Position numbers and translations under genes: made by a program | The notes under the pieces: model-generated | Databases searched by the model: none | What the model saw: the letters and a program-made list of their open reading frames with translations, nothing else | What the model was told of the DNA's origin: nothing | Assembly: GCA_018398585.1 (NCBI GenBank) | Contig: JAGTTD010000020.1 | Coordinates: 21,238,350-21,302,349, forward strand | DNA from: Simmondsia chinensis | Lineage: Eukaryota; Streptophyta; Magnoliopsida; Caryophyllales; Simmondsiaceae | Direction: 5' to 3' | DNA length: 64,000 bases | Part shown: positions 45,572 to 57,047 of the stretch, one piece after another | Layout: each line of letters opens with the position of its first letter | Numbering within the stretch: position 1 is the first letter of the stretch

Positions 45572-47243
45572 AGGAATCAATTAGCAAATTAGCATAGTCC
45601 TAAAAAAATTAGCAAAATGGCATGTCAGTGAAAAAATTAGCAAAATGACATGTTTTACTATTTATTTATTGTTGCACGTCATTTGAAACAGCGTACTTTG
45701 ATACGAGAGGGGGAAAAAAGAGCAAGTTTTGCAAGCCGTTTGACCCGGTCAACAACATCTATATATTATTAAATATGGATGCTTCGAAACTAGTAGCAAG
45801 TGTCACGGGACGGTTTTTGACACCCTTGTCAAGCCCGTGCGCCACTTAACTTCACTCCGAAAGTACCTCGCTAAGTCAGGCTTCTCGATAACCCGGAGGT
45901 TATGTTTATGCGGAAATAATATAATGCGGAAGTATTTAACACAAGGAAAGCGTTTAGAAGGCAAGGGAAAATATTAGTGACACAAGTATGATTCACACGT
46001 TTAAGTATTTGGAACAATAGAGAGAGAGATTGGATTAATTGGGTTGATCATTGTCTCACCTTGGCAATGCCAGGCCATCTTTATTTATACTCAAGCATAT
46101 TTACAATTAAAGGAATACATCTCTTCACCAAAAGACATAACTCTACCTATGTACATGCATGCACACGGTTGGGACACTCCCCATGTATAAACCGTGTGCA
46201 TGTATCTTATTCTAGGTACATTGAATAAATGCATCTTAGTACATGCACCTACATGAACCGTGTGCCATGCTAGGGACGCGCCTCTTCCCTTAGGGACGTG
46301 TCAATATAAGCAAACCGTGTCCATGTGCATACATTTACAAGCATTCTACTTTTATATGGAAGGGACATGTCCTTCTCCTAAAGAGCCGTGTACAATGTAC
46401 CAAGTCAAGGTTCATTGGACACCTCTCTACTTGTCAAGGACATGCCTCCATGGATGGGACGTGACCCCCTCATGAGACCCGCGCACTTGGACCATGTCAA
46501 GGACTCAAGGGACGCGCCTCTTCATGCCAAGGGACACGTCTCCCCCACATACACTCATCCATCAAAGAAGGGTCATGTCCATTCCCAAAGGCCCGTGTGC
46601 ATGGACCTTGTCAAGGCCCCATGGGACACGTCCTTTGCACCAAGGGACATGACTCTTCATACATACATGAACTCAACCTCAAAACATAAGCTATGAATAT
46701 TCTTGAAGGCACTAGTACGTCCTAGGCCCTTCTAGAATATTCCTAAGTACAAGGCCTACTTAAGTAAAAATCCTACTAAGTTAGGCGGTCCGTGACACAA
46801 GGCACAGCCTAGCGGTAGGCATGTGTGTGGGTTTAATCCTCAACATTACTCGCTTTTTTATTTTACTTTAAGTTAATAAATAAAATAAAGTATTTTATAA
46901 ACAAGTAAGAGCCGCCCCCACCCAAAAAAAAAAAACAAAAAAAAGGCACGAATAACAAAAAGGGTAATGTTGACGATCGAACCGGGGACCAAGCCAAAAC
47001 ATATACGCATGCTTACCGCCAGGCTACAACCATACCACCGGTTTTTAAGCATCCATACTTAATAATATAAGGGCTTGCAAAACTTGCTTTTTTCCTTCCC
47101 GCCTTGCATCAATGTATGCCGTTTCAAAATGGCGTGCAACAATAAATAAACAATAAACCGTGCCATTTTGTTATTTTTTTTTTCATAACATGCCATTTTG
47201 CTAATCTTTTTAAAGAACTGCGCTAATTTGCTAATTGTTTCCT
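45572..47243. mobile_element. Large foldback (inverted-repeat) element
   Basis: Left arm 45572-45800 plus 46798-46910 pairs with right arm ~46925-47243. The outer ends AGGAATCAATTAGCAAATTAGC and its partner (reverse complement AGGAAACAATTAGCAAATTAGC) match, as do ATTGTTGCACGTCATTT / ATTGTTGCACGCCATTT, GCAAGTTTTGCAAGCC and, inside, AGCCTAGCGGTAGGCATG / AGCCTGGCGGTAAGCATG. Each arm has short internal repeats of TTAGCAAAATGGCATG. The left arm is split by a 997-bp solo LTR. No transposase; target duplication not found. Confidence 0.78.
45801..46797. repeat. Solo LTR, 997 bp
   Basis: Starts TGTCACGGGACGG, ends CGGTCCGTGACA, flanked by CAAG on both sides (45797-45800, 46798-46801). The empty site is confirmed by the other arm of the foldback, which lacks it. 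The inside holds many related GGGACRTGTC / GTGTGCATG phrases but no coding region. Confidence 0.78.
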
Positions 47244-47820
47244 AGGTAAAGTGTTATGAGCAAAGAGTGGACTTTGATGGGATACCTATACATTGGACAT
47301 GTACTTTTATTTTTACGGCCTTTGCTTTTATCATCAACCCAACAAAGTCAAAAATGTGGTGAAATTCTTTTTTGGACATGACGAGTAATTTTTTTTTTTT
47401 TTTTTTGACATTAGTGAACAAGTTAGGGTGTACTCCAATCCATTACTTGAGAGTATATTTTGGTGGTGGCGTCATGTCAAACATGTGATTTGGAGTGCAA
47501 GTCGATCTCGTTCTACCGGTACAAGGGCATCGACAACATAGGAAAGCGGTGAACTCCACGGTGCAACAATTTCCTCACTTTAATCTTTCCTTTTTGATTC
47601 TTTTTCAATCATTAGCCTTATTATCTATACTCGAGGTTATCTTGCTTATATTTTGTGTTTTCCAAGTTTTGTAGTTGAGTTGGTTTAGTTGGTTCAAGTT
47701 TCATTTTCCCCATAGTGAGTTATTTATATCTGTCTCGAGATTGTTTTCTGAATACCCATGTGAGTTATCATTCTAACAATCGAAGTCGTTTAACCAAAAT
47801 AAGTAATTAGAACTTGACTA
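47244..47820. other. Spacer before copia remnant
   Basis: Non-coding. It may include the decayed LTR or leader of the copia element that follows, but no paired LTR was found. Confidence 0.3.
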
Positions 47821-49110
47821 ATGGAGATTTTATTATTCCCCACATATCGAGCAATGAACCTTTCAATGGGGAAAATTATAAAATATGAGTTCATAAATGG
47901 AATTTTTTTGAGTGAATCGAAGCCCATTACACTCTCTCAAACTATAAAGCACTTGCTATTACTTCACTATGTGATCGCTCCACTATTCCAAATTTATAGT
48001 AAGATGAAAATCGTTAAGAAAATATGGGAAGCATTGTGTAATAAATATGGAATGGACAATAGTGTGACTGTAAAATGTATGTTCAGATCGTGGTTGTCCT
48101 TAATCATGATTGACGATAATCAAGTTTTGATCAAGATCCATGAATGTGGAAAATTGTATGGTCATGCTATTAGCGAGGAGTTGAAATTTTGTCAGACATT
48201 TTAGGCAAAGCTATCTCATTAAGAAATTGCTTCCTTCTTAGGAAGCTACAAGGCTTTGTTGAAACGTAAGAAGGACATGAGAGGACTAGTATTAAAACAA
48301 GGGAAAGAGAAGTTCTCAAAGCATTTTGCTTTGTTTGCTAACCTAGTCGAGTCCATAGATACATAAAAAAGTACTAGGTAAAAAGGCAACCCAATCGCCA
48401 AACAGAAGGACAAAAGGAAAAAACTATTCCATGGGAAGAGGCCACGAAGCAGCACTAAAAATGGCCAAAAAGGGTCAAAGGAGCACGTTGGACATATGGT
48501 GAGATAGACCATACTTTGAGAGATTACAAGAAGGGATTTGGACCGTGAAATCCCGAAGAACAAAAACCCTAAAGCCAACCTATCTGAGGGAGGAGATGTT
48601 TTTGTTATCATGATCTTCGAGTTGAACATGGTCAAGCGAATTGTATATAATAGGGCCACAAGGTATATTTACGCCAATAAGGACCAGTTCCATGCATATG
48701 AGGATGCAGATATGGAGGGCAGTGTTTACATGGGTGCAGTTCCAGTTAAGTCCTGCTACTTTGAAAGAAAAAGATCATATTCTAAAAATTTATTCTAAAA
48801 AAAGCTTATTTATTACAAAATGTGTTGCATGTTCCTAGTTTGCTTAGAAACTTAGCTTTTGACACTTTATTGAATAAAGTTGACTTCAAACTACCTTTGA
48901 GTCAGATAAACTAATTATTACAAAGTCTATAAACTTTGCTAAAAAATAATTTTATCATGGGCTTTTGACATAACTAAAACTGGCTCCACCTTTACTTACA
49001 TTGTTGAATCTCTAGATTTTTGGCATACTAGGCTCAGACATGTACCTTTTAGTTGGATTAAATGAATTATATATGCTAAGGCCAAGTATTCTAAAAGTTC
49101 TTTAACAATT
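47821..49110 (+). pseudogene. Ty1/copia gag - protease - pre-integrase remnant
   Basis: 47821-48204 is a copia gag (UBN2-type) frame, with TIKHLLLLHYVIAPLFQIY and KKIWEALCNKYGMDN. Broken frames continue through the gag tail. 48538-48798 resembles the protease region (ATRYIYANKDQFHAYEDA), where the catalytic Asp is not clear. At 49000-49060 FWHTRLRHVPFSWIK is the GAG-pre-integrase motif. The element is then cut off by the insertion starting at 49143. Confidence 0.7.
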
Positions 49111-49142
49111 CATTAAAATACACCCAGCTTACTCAAACACGT

Positions 49143-49219
49143 TGATAGAGATAGAGGATAAAGATCAAGATAGAGATTTAGGATAATTATTAGGAATTTG
49201 AATTGTTGTAAAATCAATC
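49143..49219 (+). repeat. Inverted LTR-end fragment
   Basis: TGATAGAGATAGAGGATAAA ... GAATTGTTGTAAAAT is the reverse complement of the last ~77 bases of the LTR at 49406-49809, with about five differences. It forms the left border of the whole insertion. Confidence 0.8.
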
Positions 49220-49405
49220 TTTTTTTTTTTTTTTTTGGGAAATAGGTAACAGTGGCAAAGGGGTAGATGGATATATTTTCTTTTTCTTTTTTTTTTTTTT
49301 GTGCTAGAGTAGGACGGATGATGGTGGTTTGGTGAAGCTGGTGGCGGCAGTGGCTGTAGTGGCGGCAATAGAAGTGATGAATCAGAACTTACTCTTATAC
49401 CAATT

Positions 49406-49809
49406 TGATAATGATTAATCATACATGTGCCTAATCGAGGGGTTCTTAAGCATTCCTCTGCTTAGAAAGAAGGTTGAAGCCCAACCAACTAAGTATCCCT
49501 ATATTTAGCTTTAAGCAGCCCTTTGCTTAAGAGAATAGAAAATGAACTTAATTTTTATTAAATAGTATAATAATCTGCCATAGACTTTGGTTACATAAGT
49601 ATTTATAGAAAAATAAATAGAATCTTAAATAAAAATAAGCACTCCTAAATATCCTAATACGATAATAATAAAGAAAGCTAATAAAATCAAAGCCTATTCT
49701 AAATAATCCTAACTAATAATATATCTAAAAAGATAAATTTTACAACAATTCAAATTTCTAATAATTATCCTAAATCTCCATCTTGATCCTTTATCCTCTA
49801 TCTCTATCA
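49406..49809 (-). repeat. LTR of the PDS5-carrying element (left copy)
   Basis: TGATAATGATTAATC ... TATCTCTATCA, 404 bp. It is ~90% alike by eye to the right copy at 51175-51561/52114-52156. It has leader and a primer-site-like sequence on its left and a polypurine tract on its right. Confidence 0.88.
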
Positions 49810-49837
49810 TTCTCCCCTGGTTAATAAAAACTTGACC

Positions 49838-51022
49838 TCAAGTTTGGTAATGGTGTAGGATAAATTTAATGAAATACCAAAAGAGAATCTTCAAGGCGAG
49901 ACACAACACAACAAATTGACCAATCTCGATCCTTTCCTGTTGACAAAGCATCATAAGCAGAGAATTAGTGTTTTGATCCAAATAAGTGTCATCGGCGATT
50001 ATGAAGTCAATATGCTCAACCTCATCCACAATCATCTCATCTTTAGCTGGAACTAACTTATTGCAATCATCTTCCTCCATTGGTTGATGGATGTCCTCTT
50101 CGTTGCTTCATTGCACGGGTTTCCCATTTGTAAGCACTGGTTCCTCATCATATAGAACTTCTCTCATACCGTACTCTTCTATAGATTCAGTTGTAGTAGG
50201 CTTTATTGGACACATACTACCAATAACCTTACTATAATTATCCAATGAAATTCCATAAAATTCCACCAAATAAGCAAGGCACAATTTGAGTCTTTCTATA
50301 GTTCTTTCGATTACACTTTTTGCAAGCCTTCGAGTAATAGATAAGACTTTGTTGTTGCCCTTCTTAATAATCTCTAAAATACAAAATAACTGCTCGGGTG
50401 ATATATCGTCACTCTCATGTAGGATCAATGTCATGATCATCTCCTTAGAAGAAAACAGAGTACCATCATGAAAGTACCTTATCGATTTGAAGAAGTGTTG
50501 AAACATCTCTAGATTCAATGCATCACATTTAAGATCCAGCATCATCAAACAAGATCTAGTGAGTGTCATAACTTCTAGAATCATGACCCTCTTGTTGTAC
50601 GATCTATGGGACATGTCAAATAATTTCTCAAACGATGACACAATCAATTGAAATTCCTCTTTCCTATCATCATAATAGGGTGCATCTGGAGCTGTAATCC
50701 TAGTAATTTCGCTGAGGCAAGTAGCAACTGCGAGTTTGATATCAAGGTCACGATGTCTCAACAGGTGGTCACTTACTAATACTTTCATTAATGGAGAAAG
50801 TGCATCCTTCATGGACTTCGACGATGACAATTCTACTTTGACAAGACTTGCCAAAGTAGTATTGAGTAATGAGAGAAGCTCATTGTCTAAATCTGGAAGG
50901 CTAGTAAGAACTTGATTTCCAGTGGCTTCAAGATTTCTTTTAAACTTACTTATTGTTCTCTCTGATGTTAAATACTTATCTAAATTAAAAAAGAAAACCC
51001 TTTCTAATTTAACTGCAATCAA
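49838..51022 (-). pseudogene. PDS5-like (sister chromatid cohesion) fragment captured in a retrotransposon
   Basis: The frame is open from 51022 to the TGA at 50108-50110 (304 codons) and continues in the same phase to 49838. Residues ~30-255 match the N-terminal HEAT/ARM region of plant PDS5 proteins: MKDALSPLMKVLVSDHLLRH, ATCLSEITRITAPDAP, EEFQLIVSSFEKLFDMSHRSYNKR, CLMMLDLKCDALNLEMFQHF, MTLILHESDDISPEQL, GISLDNYSKVI. PDS5 normally regulates cohesin on chromosomes. No introns interrupt the frame, so a spliced mRNA was probably the source. There is no ATG before residue ~70; the sequence before the frame (TTTCTTGATTGCAG) looks like a splice acceptor. The ~25 N-terminal residues are element leader. 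The long stop-free run implies recent capture or past selection. Confidence 0.85.
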
Positions 51023-51174
51023 GAAACCTAACTTTTTTTTTTTTTTTTTTTTTGAGTTAGGGTGAGATGGATGATGGTGGTTTGGTGGCGTTGATGATCA
51101 ACGGTGGTGGTGGCGGTGGCGGCGGCGGCGGCGGTAACAGAAGCGGTGGATCGGAACTTGCTTTGATACCAATT

Positions 51175-51561
51175 TGATAGAGATTAAGCATCTCTGTGCC
51201 TAATCGAGGGGTTCCTAAGTATCCCTGTGCCTAAAAAGAAGGTTGAACAGTCCTGAGTCTAACCAACTAAGTATTCCTATACTTAGCTTTAAGCAACCCT
51301 CTGCTTAAGAGGATAGAAAATGAACTTAATTTTTATTCAATTGTATAATAATCTGCCACAGGCTTTGGTTACATAAGTATTTGTAGAAAAAGAAATAGAA
51401 TCCTAAATGAAAATAAACACTTCGAAATATCCTAATACTATAATAATAAAGAAAGCTAATAAAATCAAACTATATCCTAAATAATCCTAACTAATAATAT
51501 ATCTAAAAAGATAGATTTTACAACAATTCAAATTCTTAATAATTATCTTAAATCTCCATCT
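51175..51561 (-). repeat. LTR of the PDS5-carrying element (right copy, main part)
   Basis: TGATAGAGATTAAGC onward. The last 43 bases continue at 52114-52156 after the LINE insertion and end ATATCA. Confidence 0.88.
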
Positions 51562-52113
51562 AGTGTGTAGTGGCAGAGACGGTAAAGGACCTCTACGAAC
51601 AATGTATGTCGGGCAATTTTTCAAAAAAAAGATTTGGATTACTTTGGTCTTCGTTGTCATCTGGGCCATATGGAACACTCGGAATAAAGTCGTCTTTGAA
51701 AATGGCCGTTGTATCGAAAGTAAGGGTTTTTGGAGCATTAGAATGAGACTTGGGCTCAGGGTTAAAGCTTGGTGCCAGGAACTTCCATACTCTCCTGATG
51801 ATATTGCGAGAAACATTGATTGCCTCCGAACCTGGCCGGGAAACAGTATTTCACGGCACTGATCTGTGCCGCTGCTACTGGTACTAATCTATGTTCAATG
51901 ATGGTTGGCCTGATATTGCTGTAATAGTATACAATTGTATTGTAGGGGCTAAGAGATGTAACTTTACATCTTACCTTACATTTTGCATGCATTTTGTTTT
52001 TTGTTTTGTTGTTGTACCACTGATGTATCACTGGCCCCTAATGGCTAGTTCAGGCCTCGCAAAAGTCAGTGCACCTATCTTGTATCGCGTTTCGGCGCTA
52101 CTTATCGAAACAA
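51562..52113 (+). pseudogene. 5'-truncated LINE: ORF2 C-terminus and 3' UTR
   Basis: 17-bp target duplication with one mismatch (ATCTTAAATCTCCATCT 51545-51561; 52114-52130). The frame 51563-51862 reads VFVVIWAIWNTRNKVVFENG, the LINE C-terminal motif, and stops at 51860. The 3' UTR ends CTTGTATCGCGTTTCGGCGC and ACTTATCGAAACAA. It shows that ORF2-bearing LINEs with the same 3' end existed beside the ORF1-only copies. Confidence 0.88.
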
Positions 52114-52400
52114 ATCTTAAATCTCTATCTTAATCTTTTATCCTCTATCTATATCACATGTACATGATGATTTACGTAATTTTAAGTACACCATGAGTAG
52201 GGGTAGCAAAATGTACTATATTACATTTATTGATGACCAATCATACAACTTTTAAGGTAGTAAAAGTGTGTATACACAGGTAATACTTTCCATAACACAA
52301 GATAAATTAATCTCAAGAAAAAATTATATTCCACAGACACAATATTAATACAACATACAATAAAAAACTAACACATTGATACACCCACAAAGAGCAAAGC

Positions 52401-52406
52401 TTTATT
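52401..52406 (-). terminator. Poly(A) signal of the DUF26 gene
   Basis: AATAAA on the minus strand, 80 bases after the stop codon at 52486. Confidence 0.5.
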
Positions 52407-53543
52407 ATTTCAACATTTCATATTTTATTCTTTCAATCCCTAATTTTAATTATTTGTCAATTAATCATTTTCACCTTTGATTTTTTCAAGTCTTAACAAA
52501 TGGGTAGAGCTCATATCTAAAGTTACAACTCCCACCAACAACTCTTCCTCCTCTCTTCCCATCACAACAATTAGGGATCTCACTTATGGCTTGGTCCAAA
52601 CACTTCTTGCACTCGACCCCACTTAGATCCCTCGTGCATTGCACCAACCCATATAGCTTCTGGGTCTTCGTTAAGGCTAGGGTCCCTGTCGCGTAGAGTT
52701 TAGGGCTAACATACGCCCTGGAAGCTAACCCAGAAAGCAGCTTTTTAGTTTTTGCATTAAAAGCATTTGGGTTGTTCACCTTGTTTCTGTTCCACATATA
52801 GAATCTGTTTGCATTATCGATTTGGCCGAAGAAATCCTGGTTTGAGTACTTGTAAAGGTAGTTGTCATACCAAATGATCGCACCTTTGTTTTTAGGGCAC
52901 TGGGTTTTGATCCTCTTAGCTGCCTCAACAATGCATGATTTGCACGTTGTACTTGTTGTATCTCCCCGGCACAAGGCTAGACCATATACTTGGTTCAGGC
53001 CTCGGCCAATATTTGTAGTACCAAACCTAGTTTGTGGGACTTTGGTAGTCAAAGTACTGGCCAGGCGGTTTAAATTTGAGCCATAAGGGCTAGTAGTGGT
53101 GTTGTTAGCATATTCAATTATTGTATTTTATATTTTACATTTATACCCTTGTAACTCACTATAAATATAATACAGAGGGCACCCATTATTGGTGGCTGCT
53201 ATTTTATATGGTATCAGAGCCATACTCTTAATATCTTTTTTTCTTTTCAAAACAAAACAAAAAAAAAAAAAGAAAAAGGGTTCCAACTCGTCGCAGAACC
53301 CTAACCTCCCAGCCGCCGCTAGTCGCAGAACCCTAACCTCCTTCGCCCAACACCCTTTTCTCCTCCTCTTCGCCCTCTTTCCCACGGCGGCCGCCACTCA
53401 AGCTGCCGCATGTCCAGAACCCTAACCTCCTTTGTCCAACACCCTTTCCCGGTGCCTACCTCCTTCGTACAGAACTCGCGCCTCAAAATTCATCACCAAT
53501 CTCAAGCCTCAAAATCACGCTCAAAAATTCAAGAAAGTTTACA

Positions 53544-54813
53544 ATGGCTACAAATCCCGTGCCTACCTCTGTTGTTGATGTTTCTCAATCCTCAAATCCA
53601 ACGTTCGCTCCATCACCGTTTAGTGTTTCGAATATTCGCAACCGTGTCTCTACTATTCTTGATTTGGCAACTCCCTCCACATTTATCACCTGGGATCGAT
53701 TGTTTACATCCGCGTGTATTGGTTATGATGTTGATGGTCATTTGGATGGGTCCTTACCCTGTTCCAGTAAGGATAATGCAAACTACAAATCTTGGGTGCG
53801 TATTGACAATCTAGTCTTCTCGTGGCTCTTCTCTACTGTATCTTCTGACATTGCTAGCGCCGTCATAACTCCGGGCCTCTCTCTCACTGCTGTTGCGGCA
53901 TATTCAGCTGTTAAGGCGCTCTTTCATGATTGTAATCAAGCACGGAAACTTCAGTATAAGAAGGAATTATCTACTTTAAAGAAAGGTACTCTTTCCATGA
54001 CTGCTTATCTTCAATGCGTTAAAAGTATATGTGATTGCTTAATTTCCGTTGGGACTTCTATTTCGGATGAAGATATTGTGCTTGCTACTATTCATGGCCT
54101 TGGATCTAACCCGGCTTATGCGGTCGTGTCCTCTAATCTTTCTACCCAACGTCCTTTTCCTCACCGTTGCTGAAGCTCGCTCCTTACTTCTTATCGAAGA
54201 AAATCGTATTGAAGAAGCTAAATCATCTATTGTTGCTACTGTTCTTGTTACTACCGCCGCACTCGGTGATAATAAGACCGGAGACGTGGGACTTCAAGCT
54301 GTGACTGATAGCAGTGCTGCTAGTATGCAGCAGCAAGCATATTTCACACAACAACATGATTTAGGACAACATCGAGGTAATAAACGTGGTGGCCGTGGTA
54401 ATTATGGTTGTGGTGATCGAGGTGGTAGAGGTGGCCGTAATCATGGTCGAGGTCGTGGGAGTTGGAATGGATATAATGGTCATGGATCTTACAATAACAA
54501 CTCATATGGGCATTATGGAGGTCCTCCGCAGTATAATTATAACAGAGGCGGCTTCTCTCATACTGGATATTGGGCTGGACCACAGCCAAGTTATGGGCCT
54601 TCACTTCCATACCCACAGTTTCATCAAAATCAGCAGCCTTATGGTCCACAGCAGTCCATTTTGGGACCCTACCCAGGTAGCACTACTACTTTATCTTCTA
54701 ATGCTAAAAATGATGATGTCCTTTCTCTTCTACCCCACTCTTTTATCTCAAGTCATTCCTCATTCTTATACTGCTTACACCTCACCTATTCTAGACCAAA
54801 GCTGGGTAGTTGA
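53544..54813 (+). pseudogene. Copia gag
   Basis: ATG at 53544 opens 209 codons with SVSNIRNRVSTILDL, TWDRLFTSACIGYDVDGHLDG and SDEDIVLATIHGLGSNPAYA, the copia gag (UBN2/retrotran) pattern. A frame shift near 54150 moves to 54049-54813, which has a glycine/arginine-rich RNA-binding stretch (RGNYGCGDRGGRGGRNHGRG) and a Tyr/Pro-rich segment. No CCHC knuckle is evident. Confidence 0.82.
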
Positions 54814-57047
54814 TAGTGGAGCCTCTTCTCACGTGACATACAATCCAGGTATCTTTTCATCACTTTCTCGCTACCACGGCTGTGATTGAGTTCAAGTAGG
54901 AAATGGTGTATATCTTAAAATCACTGGGATTGGTACTTGCCATATCAAACATCCAATTGGCTCTTTTATTCTCCATAATGTTCTTCTTGTCCCCGGTCTC
55001 ACTAAAAATTTATTGTCTGTCCGCCAATTCATTCTTGATAATAAATGTATTGTTGAATTTAATTTATGTGGTTTTTCTGTTAAGGTTCTTGGGATGAATC
55101 AAGAAATTATCAAGTGCAGTGGTCCTGGTCCTCTATACACCGTCCCTGCACAATCTCCAGCAAAATCTCAGTTCGCTTTCACAGCTGCTCCGGTTTCACC
55201 ACGTATTTGGCACTGTCGGTTGGGACATTCTGGAGTTTCTACCTTAGCTTCTTTAGTCAAAAATAAAGTTGTTTCTAGCTCAATTTAGCTCTAGATTTGG
55301 ATTTTTGTCATGCTTGTCAGTTAGGCAAACATACTCGCTTACCATTTCATTCATCTATTACGCAAACAAATAAACCTTTTCAATTGATTCATTCTGATGT
55401 ATGGACATCTCCTGTTTTTAGTATTAGTGGATTTAAGTATTATGTGCTTTTCTTGGATGATTTTACACATTATGTATGGGTATATCCTATTGTTGCCAAG
55501 TCTGATGTGTTTGGTGTTTTTCTCAAGTTTCAATCTTTCATTTTAAATCAGTTTGACACAGAGATCAAACAATTTCAGTGTGATAATGGCAAAGAATACA
55601 TGAACACGAGCTTTGATGCACTATTTGAGGCTCGCGGTATTCACTGTCGAGCCTCATGTCCTCACACCTCTCAACAGAATGGTAAAGCAGAACGGATGCA
55701 TCGCACCTTAAGTAATATGTTCCGTACACTTTTGTTTCAAGCTTCAATGCCACCTGAGTTTTGGGTTGAAGCTTTACAGGTTGCAGTGCATAATATTAAC
55801 ATACTTCCCTCTAGTACGATTCAAGGGCGTACACCCCATCAAATGTTGTTGGGTGCGAGACCTTCTTATGACCATCTACACATTTTTGGTTGTGCGTGTT
55901 ATCCAAATTTGTCAGCTACTGCCTCTCACAAGCTTGCTTCTCAATCTGCTCGTTGTGTGTTTCTTGGGTATGCTAGTCATCACAAAGGGTATCGGTGTTT
56001 AGATCTTGCTACCATCAAATTAATTATGTAAGCTAAATCGTGCCTTATATGGGTTAAAACAAGCTCCCCGAGCTTGGTATCAACGGTTTGCTTCCTTTCT
56101 TGTCACCCTTGGTTTCAAAGGGAGTAAATCAGACTCCTCTATATTTGTTCTCTCAGACAGATGTGAAATGGCTATTGTTCTAGTTTATGTGGATGACATT
56201 ATTTTAACTGCTTCCTCTCCTGTACTTCTACAGTCATTACTCCTTCAGTTGCAAAAAGAGTTTGCTATGACTGACCTTGGAGAACTTAATTATTTTCTTG
56301 GCATTTCGGTCTCTCGAACATCAACAGGGCTTTTCCTATCACAAGGCAAGTATGCACGGGACATTCTCACTCGATGTCATTTTGAGAACATAAATTCGGC
56401 TGTCACTCCTACTGATTCATCTTCAAAGTTATCTGCTAATAACGGTGCTCCCTTCTCTGATCCAAGTCTTTATCGTAGTATCATTGGTGCTCTTCACTAT
56501 TTGACCTTTACTAGGCCAGATATCTCTTATGCAGTCCAGCAAGTCTGTCTCTTTTTACATGATCCTCATGAGCCACACTGGAAGGCCGTGAAGCGTATAC
56601 TACGATATGTTAAGGGGACGATTGACTACGGACTGACTATTTCTCCTTCTTGTGTGGATCAACTTGCAACATACAGTGTCTCGATCTAGTGCAGAAGCAG
56701 AGTATCGAGCTGTGGCTAATGCAGTGGCTGAATGTTGTTGGGTGAGAAATCTATTATCTGAGCTGCATGTTGCGTTACCTAAGGCTACTCTTGTATACTG
56801 TGACAACATCTCTGCCATGTATCTTTCGACAAATCCAGTTCAACATGTTCGCACCAAGCATGTGGAACTTGACATACATTTCGTTCGCGAGCGGGTTCAG
56901 CTTGGGCAAGTTCGAGTACTACATATTCCTTCCTCTTTACAGTTAGCAGACATTTTTACAAAAACTCTTCCTCGAGTATTGTTTTTAGATTTTAGATCCA
57001 GTCTTCGTGTTCGCTCCACTCCCGCTTTGACTGAGGGGGAGTGTTAG
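54720..57047 (+). pseudogene. Copia pol: protease, integrase, partial RT and RNase H
   Basis: Protease: WVVDSGASSHVT (about 54810-54840), catalytic DSG intact. GAG-pre-integrase: IWHCRLGHSGVSTLASL. Integrase core (55297-56031) retains D in HSDVWTSP, D in FQCDNGKEY and E in QNGKAER. At ~56020 it jumps to the RT segment NRALYGLKQAPRAWYQRF, so the integrase tail and RT fingers are deleted. LVYVDDIILTASS (56183-56220) keeps the RT catalytic YVDD. A second deletion near 56670 removes part of RNase H before SRSSAEAEYRAVANA. Single stops and shifts also occur. Confidence 0.88.

Larger units (their letters stand above)
49143..52156 (-). mobile_element. LTR retrotransposon carrying a PDS5-derived gene fragment, aberrant left end
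   Basis: Flanked by CACGT (49138-49142) and CATGT (52157-52161), a 5-bp duplication with one C/T change. Parts, left to right: an inverted piece of LTR end (49143-49219); a leader with poly(T) and GGTGGTTTGGTGAAG (49220-49405) similar to 51035-51174; an LTR (49406-49809); a polypurine tract (CCAGGGGAGAA on the minus strand, 49810-49820); an internal region with a PDS5-like frame; the leader; a primer site TGGTATCAAAG (51161-51171); an LTR (51175-51561 plus 52114-52156) split by a LINE copy. No gag, protease or polymerase was found, so it is non-autonomous. Confidence 0.8.

Noticed and set aside
46260..46696. Open frames in the 1-kb solo LTR
   Set aside because: The LTR is made of related short phrases; the frames show no protein motif.
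49406..49809. Separate solo LTR next to an unrelated PDS5 gene
   Set aside because: The polypurine tract abuts this LTR and the primer site abuts the other, so the PDS5 piece is inside one element.
52486..53102. Intact DUF26 gene starting within this segment
   Set aside because: The first cysteine region and signal peptide are at 57148-57267, on the far side of the copia insertion; no suitable start remains here.
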